NCBI GenBank assembly: GCA_022511145.1
Contig: JAFLSC010000007.1
Coordinates: 1-64,000, forward strand
From: Helicobacter sp.
GTDB taxonomy: Bacteria; Campylobacterota; Campylobacteria; Campylobacterales; Helicobacteraceae
Length of the DNA: 64,000 bases
Reading direction: 5' to 3'
The notes below the pieces were generated by a model that saw only the letters and a program-made list of their open reading frames with translations, had not been told where the DNA came from and made no database searches. The position numbers and the translations under genes are program-made. Shown here piece by piece: positions 26,582 to 34,631 of the stretch. The stretch's first letter is position 1, and each line of letters begins with the position of its first letter.

Positions 26582-28864
26582 TTGGCACAAGAAAATGCAA
26601 GCAAACTCTCTTTTTTGAGCAAAATCGCCCCTTTTATGGGCTTTTTGGGAAAATCAAGAGATTTAACGGTTGTCCTTTTTATCGTTGCGATTTTAGCGAT
26701 TATTATTGTCCCATTACCGAGTGCTTTATTAGACTTCTTTTTAGCAATCTCTATCGCTTTATCTGCCTTGATTATTCTTATCGCCCTTTATGTTAAAAAA
26801 CCCACAGATTTTTCAGCTTTTCCTACTTTGCTTTTGATTATTACTCTATTTAGGTTATCCTTAAATATTGCCACAACAAGAATGATTCTAACTAATGGGC
26901 ATTTAGGACCTGAAATGGTAAGTGATATTATCACAGCATTTGGACAATTTGTTGTGGGCGGGAATTATGTTATAGGGATTATTTTATTTGTTATTCTTGT
27001 AATTATTAATTTTATGGTTGTAACTAATGGTTCTACAAGGGTTTCTGAAGTCAAAGCAAGATTTACCCTTGATGCAATGCCCGGGAAGCAAATGGCGATT
27101 GATGCGGATTTAAATTCCGGGCTTATTGGGCAAGAGGAAGCTAAAGCAAGACGCGATGAATTAGCCACTGAAGCGGATTTTTATGGCTCAATGGATGGTG
27201 CTAATAAGTTTGTCAAAGGCGATGCGATTGCGGGGATTATTATTACTCTAATTAATATCATTGGGGGATTTTTAATTGGTGTTTTTCAAAAAGATATGAG
27301 CGTTTCAGCTTCAGCAGAGACTTTTACGATTTTAACGATTGGCGATGGTTTAGTCTCTCAACTTCCTGCTTTGATTGTCTCCACAGCCACAGGTATTATT
27401 GTAACGCGTTTTAGCCGAGAGGGAGATAATTTTGCCTCGGGGATTATTGACCAACTTGTTAATGAATCTAAAACGCTTTTGATTGTGGGTTGTATTTTGA
27501 TTTTATTTGCGATGGTTCCGGGATTACCTACTTTTTCTTTAGGTTTTGTGGGGATTTTGTTTTTAACACTAGCTTTGCTTTTAAGCAAACAAAAAGATGA
27601 GGTGATTTGGCAGAGTGTGGCAATGCTCTTTGATAAAATTAAAACTAAAGCCTTAAAACAAGAGCCGCTCACTAATGAAGAGATTGTTGCACGCAAAAGG
27701 AGACAAGCCGCTCAAGAAAATCAAGGTTCCCAACAAGCACAACCTGTTAGACAAACCCAAGAGAGTGAGGAGGAAAAACGCAAAAAAGAAGAAGCTGAAA
27801 TTGATTCTGCCTTAACTATTCGTGTTTTGCGGGTAACTTTAGGGTATCATTTAATTAAATTTGCAGACCCAGCACAAGGTGGAGAATTAGTCGCTAAAAT
27901 TCGTGGAATCCGTAAATCAATGGCGGCAGATTGGGGGATTTTAGTGCCTTCTGTATCACTCAAAGATGATTTGAATCTCCCACCTGATGAATACCGCATT
28001 TTTCTTAAAGAAATTGAAGTGGGTAGGGGAATGATTATGGAGGGCAAACTCTTAGCCTTTGCTGATGGTTTTTCTGTGGAGTTACCTAATGGTATCCCCA
28101 CTAAAGAACCTGTTTTTAATGTCGATGCCTATTGGATTGATAAAGAAGATAGGGAAGATGCGGTAACAGCAGGCTACACGGTTGTTGATGGGGCGACTAT
28201 TATTAGCACTCATATTCAAGATATTATTGCACGTAATGCCGAGGATTTACTCACGCGTCAAGAAGTTTATAATCTCCTATCACGATTAGGTAAAGATTAT
28301 CCTATCCTTGCAGAGGAAATCAAAAATGTTGGTGTGGGTGTGATTCAGCATATCCTTAAAGAATTGCTTCACGAGCAAGTTTCAATCAAAGATATGCTTA
28401 GCATTGCTGAAGCGATTGCCGATGGACAAGCTGCCTTTAAGGGTGATATGGTGAGTCTTGTTGAATTTGTCCGTGCGAGTCTCAAGCGGCATATTACTAA
28501 TGTATTCCAAAGCGATGATGGTGTTTTGAGGTATTTTGCCCTCTCGCCTACTTTGGAGCAGTTTTTATTGGAACGCTTAGGAGATGCCCAAAAAGTAGGA
28601 CAGAGATTGCGGCTTAGTCCAAATGAATCTCAAGTGCTTATTAATGCTATTTTGATAGCCCAAAATAAAGCTAATTCTTTGGGATTAAATCCGATGATTA
28701 TTGGGGGTGTGCCGATGCTACTTCGCCGCTCTCTAGCAAATTTCATCGAAGAATACGGCTATCATCGCCATATTGTTGTTGTGGGACAAGCCGAGATTGA
28801 TTACCAAAGCAAGTATGAAATTGTCGGAACGATTGAGATTGAACAAAGTCCACCGGCAAGTTAA
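26582..28864 (+). CDS. flhA: Flagellar type III export protein FlhA
   Basis: 760 residues. The N-terminal half has about eight membrane helices with PTDFSAFPTLLLIITLFRL, NVATTRMIL-like NIATTRMIL, and the conserved cytoplasmic loop ALDAMPGKQ-like TLDAMPGKQMAIDADLN. The C-terminal half is the cytoplasmic domain (FlhA-C) that docks chaperone-substrate complexes. FlhA is the core of the flagellar export gate and in Helicobacter also influences the flagellar gene cascade. The start is a TTG at 26582 (AGGGATACACA in front), with MAQENASKL as N-terminus. The linker (about 365-400) is rich in Gln and Glu. Confidence 0.96.
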   Translation: MAQENASKLSFLSKIAPFMGFLGKSRDLTVVLFIVAILAIIIVPLPSALLDFFLAISIALSALIILIALYVKKPTDFSAFPTLLLIITLFRLSLNIATTRMILTNGHLGPEMVSDIITAFGQFVVGGNYVIGIILFVILVIINFMVVTNGSTRVSEVKARFTLDAMPGKQMAIDADLNSGLIGQEEAKARRDELATEADFYGSMDGANKFVKGDAIAGIIITLINIIGGFLIGVFQKDMSVSASAETFTILTIGDGLVSQLPALIVSTATGIIVTRFSREGDNFASGIIDQLVNESKTLLIVGCILILFAMVPGLPTFSLGFVGILFLTLALLLSKQKDEVIWQSVAMLFDKIKTKALKQEPLTNEEIVARKRRQAAQENQGSQQAQPVRQTQESEEEKRKKEEAEIDSALTIRVLRVTLGYHLIKFADPAQGGELVAKIRGIRKSMAADWGILVPSVSLKDDLNLPPDEYRIFLKEIEVGRGMIMEGKLLAFADGFSVELPNGIPTKEPVFNVDAYWIDKEDREDAVTAGYTVVDGATIISTHIQDIIARNAEDLLTRQEVYNLLSRLGKDYPILAEEIKNVGVGVIQHILKELLHEQVSIKDMLSIAEAIADGQAAFKGDMVSLVEFVRASLKRHITNVFQSDDGVLRYFALSPTLEQFLLERLGDAQKVGQRLRLSPNESQVLINAILIAQNKANSLGLNPMIIGGVPMLLRRSLANFIEEYGYHRHIVVVGQAEIDYQSKYEIVGTIEIEQSPPAS

Positions 28865-28898
28865 GTAGCAAGTTAATGCGAGTCAAGAAGGATAATTA

Positions 28899-29951
28899 AT
28901 GCAGTTTCATCACCTCTCTCATATTGATTTAGATGGTTATGGTTGTCAATTAGTTACGCAAGAATTTTTCAAAGACAATGCTACTATTTTTTTTTACAAC
29001 GCAAATTATGGTAAAGAGGTGCAAGCAAGAATCGAGCAGATAATTCAAAATATCAAAGCCAACCCTAGCGATAAAGAAGTTTGGGTGCTTATTAGTGATT
29101 TAAATCTTACTCTTAGTGAATGTGAATGGCTTACTGAAGTGATTTTGGATTTGAATCTTAGCGGCTATAAAGTCAGTTATGAGTTAATGGACCATCATAA
29201 AAGTGGGCAGGAATGTGCCGATAAATACCAATGGTATCAGCTTGATACAAAACGATGTGCAACCAAAATCGTTTATGAGACTCTGCTAGAACGCTATCAT
29301 AAGCCTAAAGTAGAATGGCTTGAAGCTATGGTTAGAATGATTAATAGCATTGATTTATGGTTAGAAAATGGCGATAATTTTGAATTTGGCAAAGTTGCAA
29401 TGCGTTTGATTGTCGAGTGTAAGGAGCTTAATCGCTTTATGTTTGATGATGAAGATAGGATTTACAAACTCACACTTTTAAGAGAAGCGGCGAAATTTTT
29501 AGCAAAAGAGAGAGGGCATATCCTCCTAGATAATGCTATATTAGAATTAAAAAAGAAATACTTTAAAGGCTCGCTAGAGAGTGATACGCTCGATAATCTC
29601 ATCTCAAGCTATCAGGTTGATTTACTCACCCAAAAAAGCGAAATTTGCAGTGTTTATTATCAAGAGGGGATTGCGAAATATCGGGGACTTTTGAGTTATA
29701 GCATTGGGAATATTTCTGTTTTGGCTAATTTATTTTTAAAACGCAATCCTCATTTTGATTTTTTTATTGATGTGAGTGCTAAAGGGAATGTGAGTTTGCG
29801 TGCAAATAATGTGTGTGATGTGAGCTTGATTGCCAAAAAATGTTTTAATGGCGGTGGGCATTTTAATGCGAGTGGAGGCAAAATCGAGGATTTTAAAGAA
29901 AGTTTTGTGTATGGTGATATTAAAGCTTGTATCACCGATATTTTTTATTAA
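28899..29951 (+). CDS. DHH/DHHA1 phosphoesterase
   Basis: 350 residues. DHH-superfamily motifs are HIDLDGYG near residue 8, LISDLN, and the name-giving MDHHKSG near 106; the C-terminal DHHA1 motif GGGHFNASGGK is near 320. Such enzymes hydrolyse short oligonucleotides (nanoRNase) or cyclic dinucleotides, and the residues for metal binding are present. The order rpsO/flhA/phosphoesterase is conserved in Helicobacter. The exact substrate cannot be told from sequence. Confidence 0.88.
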   Translation: MQFHHLSHIDLDGYGCQLVTQEFFKDNATIFFYNANYGKEVQARIEQIIQNIKANPSDKEVWVLISDLNLTLSECEWLTEVILDLNLSGYKVSYELMDHHKSGQECADKYQWYQLDTKRCATKIVYETLLERYHKPKVEWLEAMVRMINSIDLWLENGDNFEFGKVAMRLIVECKELNRFMFDDEDRIYKLTLLREAAKFLAKERGHILLDNAILELKKKYFKGSLESDTLDNLISSYQVDLLTQKSEICSVYYQEGIAKYRGLLSYSIGNISVLANLFLKRNPHFDFFIDVSAKGNVSLRANNVCDVSLIAKKCFNGGGHFNASGGKIEDFKESFVYGDIKACITDIFY

Positions 29952-29962
29952 AAGGAGTTACA

Positions 29963-30205
29963 ATGAGTCAAAATGATAAAGAGCGAATTTTGGAGCTTGA
30001 AGAGGATATTGAGGAACTTTCAATCCAACTTAGCGATATGCTTTGTGTGGCTTTGCATTTAAGTGGTGTCAGAGAAGCTCATATGCAACAGGCACTAGAG
30101 GCTTATATTGATAATTTAGACGAGGAAAACGCGGAATATGGTGTAAAAGAGATTTTACAAAATCTCGCTAAGCTCAAAAAAACTCACCCGCATTTTTTCA
30201 GCTAA
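29963..30205 (+). CDS. Small acidic helical protein, unknown function
   Basis: 80 residues, acidic and all helical by composition, with a coiled-coil-like opening (ERILELEEDIEELSIQLSDM). No membrane segment, signal or metal motif. AAAGGAGTTACA precedes ATG 29963, 11 bases after the phosphoesterase stop, so both are co-transcribed. I do not recognise the family. Confidence 0.7.
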   Translation: MSQNDKERILELEEDIEELSIQLSDMLCVALHLSGVREAHMQQALEAYIDNLDEENAEYGVKEILQNLAKLKKTHPHFFS

Positions 30206-30273
30206 ATAAGGATTTGAGGATTGATTAAGTTTGAAGCAATTAAAGGGCGGGATTGCAACCAAAAAGAAGTGGT

Positions 30274-30945
30274 ATGATAAAGAAAATTGCGATTTTGTTT
30301 AGCGGGAATGGTAGCAATCTTGAAGCCCTCATCAAAGCCTTGCATCAAAAATATTTTAGGATACTTCCCAAGAAATCGCCTTTGTGTGATTTTCAAGGGG
30401 GCATTATTAGTGGGATTGAATCAAGCTTTCTTAATATTTCAGAAGAAGAATGCCAAGCGGAGGATTTTGGGGTTGAGGTGGTTTTGGCTTTAAGCAATAA
30501 AGCTAATGCCTATGGAATCACAAGAGCAAAAAGGCTAGGTATCCCCACAGAGATTTTAGAGAGCAAAGCTTTTTTGAAGCGTGAGGAATTTGATAGGGCA
30601 TTAGTGCAAATCCTGCAAGAAAAAGGTATCAATTTGTGCGTTTTAGCAGGATTTATGCGGATTTTAACCCCTATTTTTACCGCACAAATCCCTGCTATTA
30701 ATATTCACCCCTCTCTTTTGCCGCTTTTTAAGGGAGCAGAGGGGATAAAAGAAAGCTTTGAGAGTCCTATGAAGCTTGGGGGTGTGAGTGTGCATTGGGT
30801 AAGTGATGAACTTGATAGTGGAGAAATCATCGCACAAGGAGTGATTGCTAAAGAAAATAACCAAGAGGATTATGAAGCCAAAATCCATAAACTTGAACAT
30901 TATCTCTATCCTCTAGCGGTTTTAGAAGTCTTAAAAGGGATTTGA
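30274..30945 (+). CDS. purN: Phosphoribosylglycinamide formyltransferase (PurN)
   Basis: 223 residues from ATG 30274. ILFSGNGSNLEAL near residue 6 and NIHPSLLPLFKG near 147 (catalytic Asn-His) identify GAR transformylase, which adds a formyl group from 10-formyl-THF in purine synthesis. After the first helix there is an extra loop of about 35 residues (RILPKKSPLCDFQGG and following) not present in E. coli PurN. The frame also opens at TTG 30253 behind AAAGGGCGGGA; I prefer the ATG because family members begin with MKKIA-like sequence, though its ribosome site is weak. Confidence 0.92.
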   Translation: MIKKIAILFSGNGSNLEALIKALHQKYFRILPKKSPLCDFQGGIISGIESSFLNISEEECQAEDFGVEVVLALSNKANAYGITRAKRLGIPTEILESKAFLKREEFDRALVQILQEKGINLCVLAGFMRILTPIFTAQIPAINIHPSLLPLFKGAEGIKESFESPMKLGGVSVHWVSDELDSGEIIAQGVIAKENNQEDYEAKIHKLEHYLYPLAVLEVLKGI

Positions 30946-30975
30946 TGAGCATTTTATAATCATTAAAGTAGAACT

Positions 30976-31004
30976 ACATTGTGAGGTGGAAGCCAAAGCA
31001 ATCT
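30976..31004. repeat. Degenerate dispersed palindromic repeat
   Basis: CATTGTGAGG followed by AAGCCAAAGCAATCT carries the same two core words as the clearer copies at 36001 and 62850, but the intervening arms are lost. The rest of the 209-base gap after purN is AT-rich and shows no gene apart from the small frame at 31155. Confidence 0.45.
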
Positions 31005-31154
31005 AAATCTTAAAATATAGTTTATCTTTAATTTCAAATATTTTCATCAAAAATCCTTAAATTTAATTTACTCCAAATTTATCAATATTTCAAAACAAAA
31101 TTGTTATAATCAAACGAAAAATAAAATCAATAAAACACTTCACAATGAGGGATA

Positions 31155-31247
31155 ATGCTTGGTTTTTCTTTATGGTTTTTTACTTTGATGATGAGTTTTC
31201 AGATGATTGTTAAGAACTTTGGTTTTATTAATATTAAAGAAAAATAA
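31155..31247 (+). CDS. 30-residue hydrophobic peptide upstream of the glycosyltransferase
   Basis: ATG 31155 is preceded by GAGGGATA, a usable ribosome site at short spacing. The peptide MLGFSLWFFTLMMSFQMIVK plus NFGFINIKEK has one potential membrane helix. Its stop TAA directly abuts the ATG of the next gene. It may be a leader peptide that couples translation, a small membrane protein, or the tail of a decayed gene at the island edge. Confidence 0.4.
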   Translation: MLGFSLWFFTLMMSFQMIVKNFGFINIKEK

Positions 31248-32807
31248 ATGGACTTTTCAAAATTCAGTGCAGTTCTTATTGTCAAAAATGGTGGAGCAAC
31301 TTTGCTTGAATGTCTAAATTCTCTTAAAAGCTTTGATGAGATTATTCTGCTTGAAAATGGCAGTAGCGATGATACCTTAGAGATTGCTTATAAATTTAAA
31401 GAAAATTTCCCAAATTTACGCATAGAACAAAGCGAATTTATAGGGTTTGGAGCTTTAAAAAACTTGGCTTTAAGTTATGCAAGAAATGAATGGGTTTTTA
31501 ATATCGATGCAGATGAGGTTTTAGAAAGCTTGTGCTTAGAAGAACTTGCTACACTTAAACTTGACAAAGAACATATCCTTGCCCTGCCGCGTAAAAATCT
31601 CTATAAAAAAGAATGGATTAAGGCGTGCGGGTGGTATCCAGACTTCGTGCTAAGAATTTTTAACAAAAATTTCACACATTTTAATGATAATGCAGTTCAT
31701 GAAAGCCTTATCTTACCCAAAGAAACAAAAATTATCAAGCTTAAAAGCGGGATAAAACATTATGCCTACGATAATATCTATGGTTTGCTTGATAAAATGC
31801 AGCTTTACTCAAACCTTTGGGCACAGCAAAATCTCCATAAAAAAAGTTCTATGAGTAAAAGCATAGTGCGTGGAGCTTGGAAATTCATAAGGGATTATTT
31901 TTTCAAAAAAGGCTTTTTGTATGGTTATAAAGGCTTTATTATCAGCTTTTGCAATGCTTTGGGTGTGTTTTTTAAATACGCTAAACTTTATGAACTTAAA
32001 AAATACAAAATCACTTCTTGTGCTTTAATCATCACAACTTATAACCAAAAAGAACGGCTTGCCCTAGTGCTTGATAGTGTAAAAAGACTTGAGCTTTTGC
32101 CTGATGAAGTTTTAATTGCTGATGATGGCAGCAAAGAAGATACCACAGAGCTTATCAAAACATATCAAAAAAACTTTCCTTGCCCTTTAAAACATATTTG
32201 GCAGGAGGATAAGGGTTTTAGACTAAGTGAAATTCGCAATAAAGCTGTAAATTCCACTCATTGTGAATATATCATCATCATTGATGGAGATATGATTTTA
32301 GAACCTCATTTTATCAAAGACCACCTTGATTTTGCAAGGCATAAAGTATTTTTGCAAGGCTCACGCGTGATTTTAGATGAGGTAAAATCTCAAGAAATCT
32401 TAAAAAAGGGGGGGGCACAAAATGAGCTTTTGTTGCCATTTAATTTCAAAGCTCTTAGAAATTCTATCTTGGCAAATTTTATTTATAAACGCTCTAAAAC
32501 CACAAGTGAGATTTTTAAGCAAAAAGAATTGATAAGGGGTATAAGAGGTTGTAATATGAGCTTTTATAAAGCAGATTTTGATGCCATAGAGGGTTTTAAT
32601 GAAAATTTCATAGGCTGGGGACGCGAGGATAGCGAGTTTGTGGCGAGGTTTTTATTTAAGGGTGGGGAATTTAGAAGGCTTAAATTTTCAGGCATTGCTT
32701 ATCATATCTACCACAAAGAAAACGCAAAAGATAAATTTGATAGCAATCACAAAATTTATCTTGATACTTTGGAGCATAAAAAAACAAGGTGGAAAATAAA
32801 ATCTTAA
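31248..32807 (+). CDS. Two-domain GT2 glycosyltransferase (LgtF-like), with G8 tract
   Basis: 519 residues with two glycosyltransferase-2 domains. The first (about 1-240) resembles WaaE/KdtX-type core glucosyltransferases (AVLIVKNGGATLLECLNSL, FNIDADEVLE). The second (about 255-510) has ALIITTYNQKERL, IADDGSKEDT, IIIDGDMI and the GT7-C-like ending FIGWGREDSEFVARFLFKGG. Two-domain enzymes of this size, such as Campylobacter LgtF, put glucose on the heptoses of lipooligosaccharide. A run of eight G at 32408-32415 (codons ~387-389) is in frame here and is a likely phase-variation site. Confidence 0.85.
   Translation: MDFSKFSAVLIVKNGGATLLECLNSLKSFDEIILLENGSSDDTLEIAYKFKENFPNLRIEQSEFIGFGALKNLALSYARNEWVFNIDADEVLESLCLEELATLKLDKEHILALPRKNLYKKEWIKACGWYPDFVLRIFNKNFTHFNDNAVHESLILPKETKIIKLKSGIKHYAYDNIYGLLDKMQLYSNLWAQQNLHKKSSMSKSIVRGAWKFIRDYFFKKGFLYGYKGFIISFCNALGVFFKYAKLYELKKYKITSCALIITTYNQKERLALVLDSVKRLELLPDEVLIADDGSKEDTTELIKTYQKNFPCPLKHIWQEDKGFRLSEIRNKAVNSTHCEYIIIIDGDMILEPHFIKDHLDFARHKVFLQGSRVILDEVKSQEILKKGGAQNELLLPFNFKALRNSILANFIYKRSKTTSEIFKQKELIRGIRGCNMSFYKADFDAIEGFNENFIGWGREDSEFVARFLFKGGEFRRLKFSGIAYHIYHKENAKDKFDSNHKIYLDTLEHKKTRWKIKS
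32408..32415 (+). repeat. G8 homopolymer, candidate contingency tract
   Basis: The coding sequence reads six A then eight G then C inside the second glycosyltransferase domain. With eight G the 519-codon frame is intact. Gain or loss of one G would truncate the protein within the second domain. Runs of G of this length are the usual slip sites of phase-variable surface genes in Campylobacter and Helicobacter. Confidence 0.75.
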
Positions 32808-32831
32808 AGAGGCTTACGAGGTTGATTTGAA

Positions 32832-33911
32832 ATGAAAATTCTTTTAACGGCAAACGATATTACTTCAGGAGGTGGTATTCAAAGAGTTGTAACTCATCTT
32901 GCAAATGCTTTTAATGAAAAAGGCTATGAAGTTACTATCTTAAGTTTTTATCACGAAAATAAAACTACACCTTATCTGCTTGACTCTCGGGTAAAATTAG
33001 AATTTTTCCCTAATATTAAAGATATTCATACAAAAAATATGATTAAGAGAGTTTTCAATAAAATTTTCTATCGTTTTTTTGTGGCTTACAAGATGAAAAA
33101 ACTTTATGTAGATTATGACATTATCATTTATAATTGCTATTTTTTTCCTTTTTTTAAAAACAAATCCACAAAATATATTAAAATCATACATAGATTTATG
33201 AAACATTTTAATTTTAGAAATATTTTTCGTTATAAAGTTTTTGATTGTATTATTTTACTCTCTGCCAAACAACAGCTTTTAGAGTGGCAAAAACATCATA
33301 AAAACATCAAAGTTATCCCAAACTTCTTACCTTCTATACCTGAAAAAATGGCAAATTTAAGTCAAAAAGTCGTTTTAAGTGTGGGAAGATTAAATAAAGA
33401 AAAAGGCTTTTTGCGTTTGGTTGAAATTTGGGATTTAGTCCGAAAACAAGAAAAATATAAGGATTGGAAACTCAATATTGTAGGGGGTGGGGAATTAGAA
33501 CAAGAACTCAAAGCTAAAATCAAAGAGAAAAATTTACAAGAATACATTGAGTTGAAACCCTTTACAAAAGAGATTGAAAAAGAATACTTAAGTGCAAGTA
33601 TTTATGTGATGGCTTCTTTTTTTGAGGGATTTCCTATGGTGCTTTTGGAGGCAGGCTCTTATGCTCTTCCTTGCATAGCTTTTGATGTTCCTGTTGGTCC
33701 GGGTGCTATCATAGAAAATGAAAAAACAGGCTTTCTAATTAAAGATAATGAACTTGAAGAATTTGCTTCCAAACTTTGCTTTTTAATGGATAATGAAAAC
33801 TTAAAAGAACAAATAGGTAAAGCTGCAAGATTAAGAATACAAGAGAACTTTAGCAAAGAAATTGTGATGAAACAATGGGAGGAGTTGTTGGAGGGTTATA
33901 AAAGTTTTTAA
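32832..33911 (+). CDS. GT4 family glycosyltransferase
   Basis: 359 residues, GT-B fold. The N-terminus has the glycine-rich acceptor loop ITSGGGIQRVVTHLA. The C-terminal nucleotide-sugar domain has SVGRLNKEKGFLRLVEIWDLV, IVGGGELEQELK and the EX7E segment FFEGFPMVLLEAGSYALP. Cytoplasmic enzymes of this kind add hexoses or N-acetylhexosamines during lipooligosaccharide or glycan assembly; donor and acceptor cannot be told. It follows the two-domain enzyme by 24 bases, so both are one unit. Confidence 0.9.
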   Translation: MKILLTANDITSGGGIQRVVTHLANAFNEKGYEVTILSFYHENKTTPYLLDSRVKLEFFPNIKDIHTKNMIKRVFNKIFYRFFVAYKMKKLYVDYDIIIYNCYFFPFFKNKSTKYIKIIHRFMKHFNFRNIFRYKVFDCIILLSAKQQLLEWQKHHKNIKVIPNFLPSIPEKMANLSQKVVLSVGRLNKEKGFLRLVEIWDLVRKQEKYKDWKLNIVGGGELEQELKAKIKEKNLQEYIELKPFTKEIEKEYLSASIYVMASFFEGFPMVLLEAGSYALPCIAFDVPVGPGAIIENEKTGFLIKDNELEEFASKLCFLMDNENLKEQIGKAARLRIQENFSKEIVMKQWEELLEGYKSF

Positions 33912-33928
33912 TATTTTTAGCTATTTTA

Positions 33929-33937
33929 TGATATAAT
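33929..33937 (+). promoter_or_regulatory. Extended -10 promoter for the cysteine-repeat gene
   Basis: TGATATAAT is a perfect extended -10 element (TGn + TATAAT) right after the GT4 stop. The predicted leader of about 115 bases contains an A10 run (33954-33963) directly followed by GGAGG, and two short frames before the cysteine-repeat gene. Confidence 0.55.
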
Positions 33938-34015
33938 TAGAGTAATAAAATTTAAAAAAAAAAGGAGGTATGCAAACAAACATAAAAACAATAAATATAA
34001 CTAAAAGGATAATTT

Positions 34016-34069
34016 ATGGTTTATTATAATAATGACTTTATTCTAAAAAAGGAAATAATATGGAAGTAG
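34016..34069 (+). CDS. 17-residue upstream peptide overlapping the cysteine-repeat gene
   Basis: AAAAGGATAATTT precedes ATG 34016. The peptide MVYYNNDFILKKEIIWK ends at 34069, ten bases inside the cysteine-repeat frame, whose own ATG is at 34060. It may be a leader peptide that couples translation of the next frame. Support is limited to the ribosome site and position. Confidence 0.3.
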   Translation: MVYYNNDFILKKEIIWK

Positions 34070-34450
34070 TTTATAGTACTATGTTTTTTAGCAATTTTGG
34101 ATATGTTGAATGCTGGTTTATCGATGGTAATTATTTCAGCAAACAATTATTTGGAACTTTAGAAGTAGCTCAAAGTAAAGCCAAAACCTTAAGAAACTGT
34201 GTTGGTTGCTTTGATTGTACGGATTGTCAAGACTTGTATCGGTTGTCAAAATTGTCAAGAATGTCAGAATTGCAATTATTGCAACTTTTGTTCTTTTTCT
34301 GATAGTTTAAGATATTGCAATGGGTGTAGTTATTGTCAAAATTGTGAATTTTGTAATAATCATAGCTATTGCAAGGATTGTAGTTTTATTACAGCACTAA
34401 ATAACATTTTGTTAAATTATGTTATTAATAATATCCCTAAAATTCTGTAA
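34060..34450 (+). pseudogene. Cysteine-triplet repeat protein, frameshifted
   Basis: Two frames join into one protein. Frame one (from ATG 34060, ribosome site AAGGAAATAAT) gives a 45-residue non-repeat start and then CVGCFDCTDCQD; from 34235 the next frame continues CIGCQNCQECQNCNYCNFC and on to CKDCSF, then ends at 34450. Removing one T at 34234-34235 (GACTTGT to GACTGT) restores an unbroken pattern with Cys, or occasionally Ser, Leu or His, at every third residue for about 22 triplets. As read, translation would run out of frame and stop at 34302. Such cysteine density suggests metal binding or heavy modification. I do not know the family. The frameshift could be real decay, a switch, or a sequencing error. 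Confidence 0.65.
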
Positions 34451-34631
34451 AGAATTTTTGAAATCAAAGCCTTAAAAATTTTTGGCTTTGGTTTTTAGGG
34501 ATAAACTTAAAAATTACTTAAGAAATTTCTACTAATTTTTATTAATATTTTCTCTTTGACAAACCTTATAATAGATTCTCTTAAGTTTATAGATATTTTT
34601 GCTTATGAGTCTTTATATAATATTATTTAGA

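Noticed and set aside
30222..30278. 18-codon TTG frame overlapping the purN start
   Set aside because: It starts with TTG without a convincing ribosome site and gives no recognisable peptide; it may be chance.
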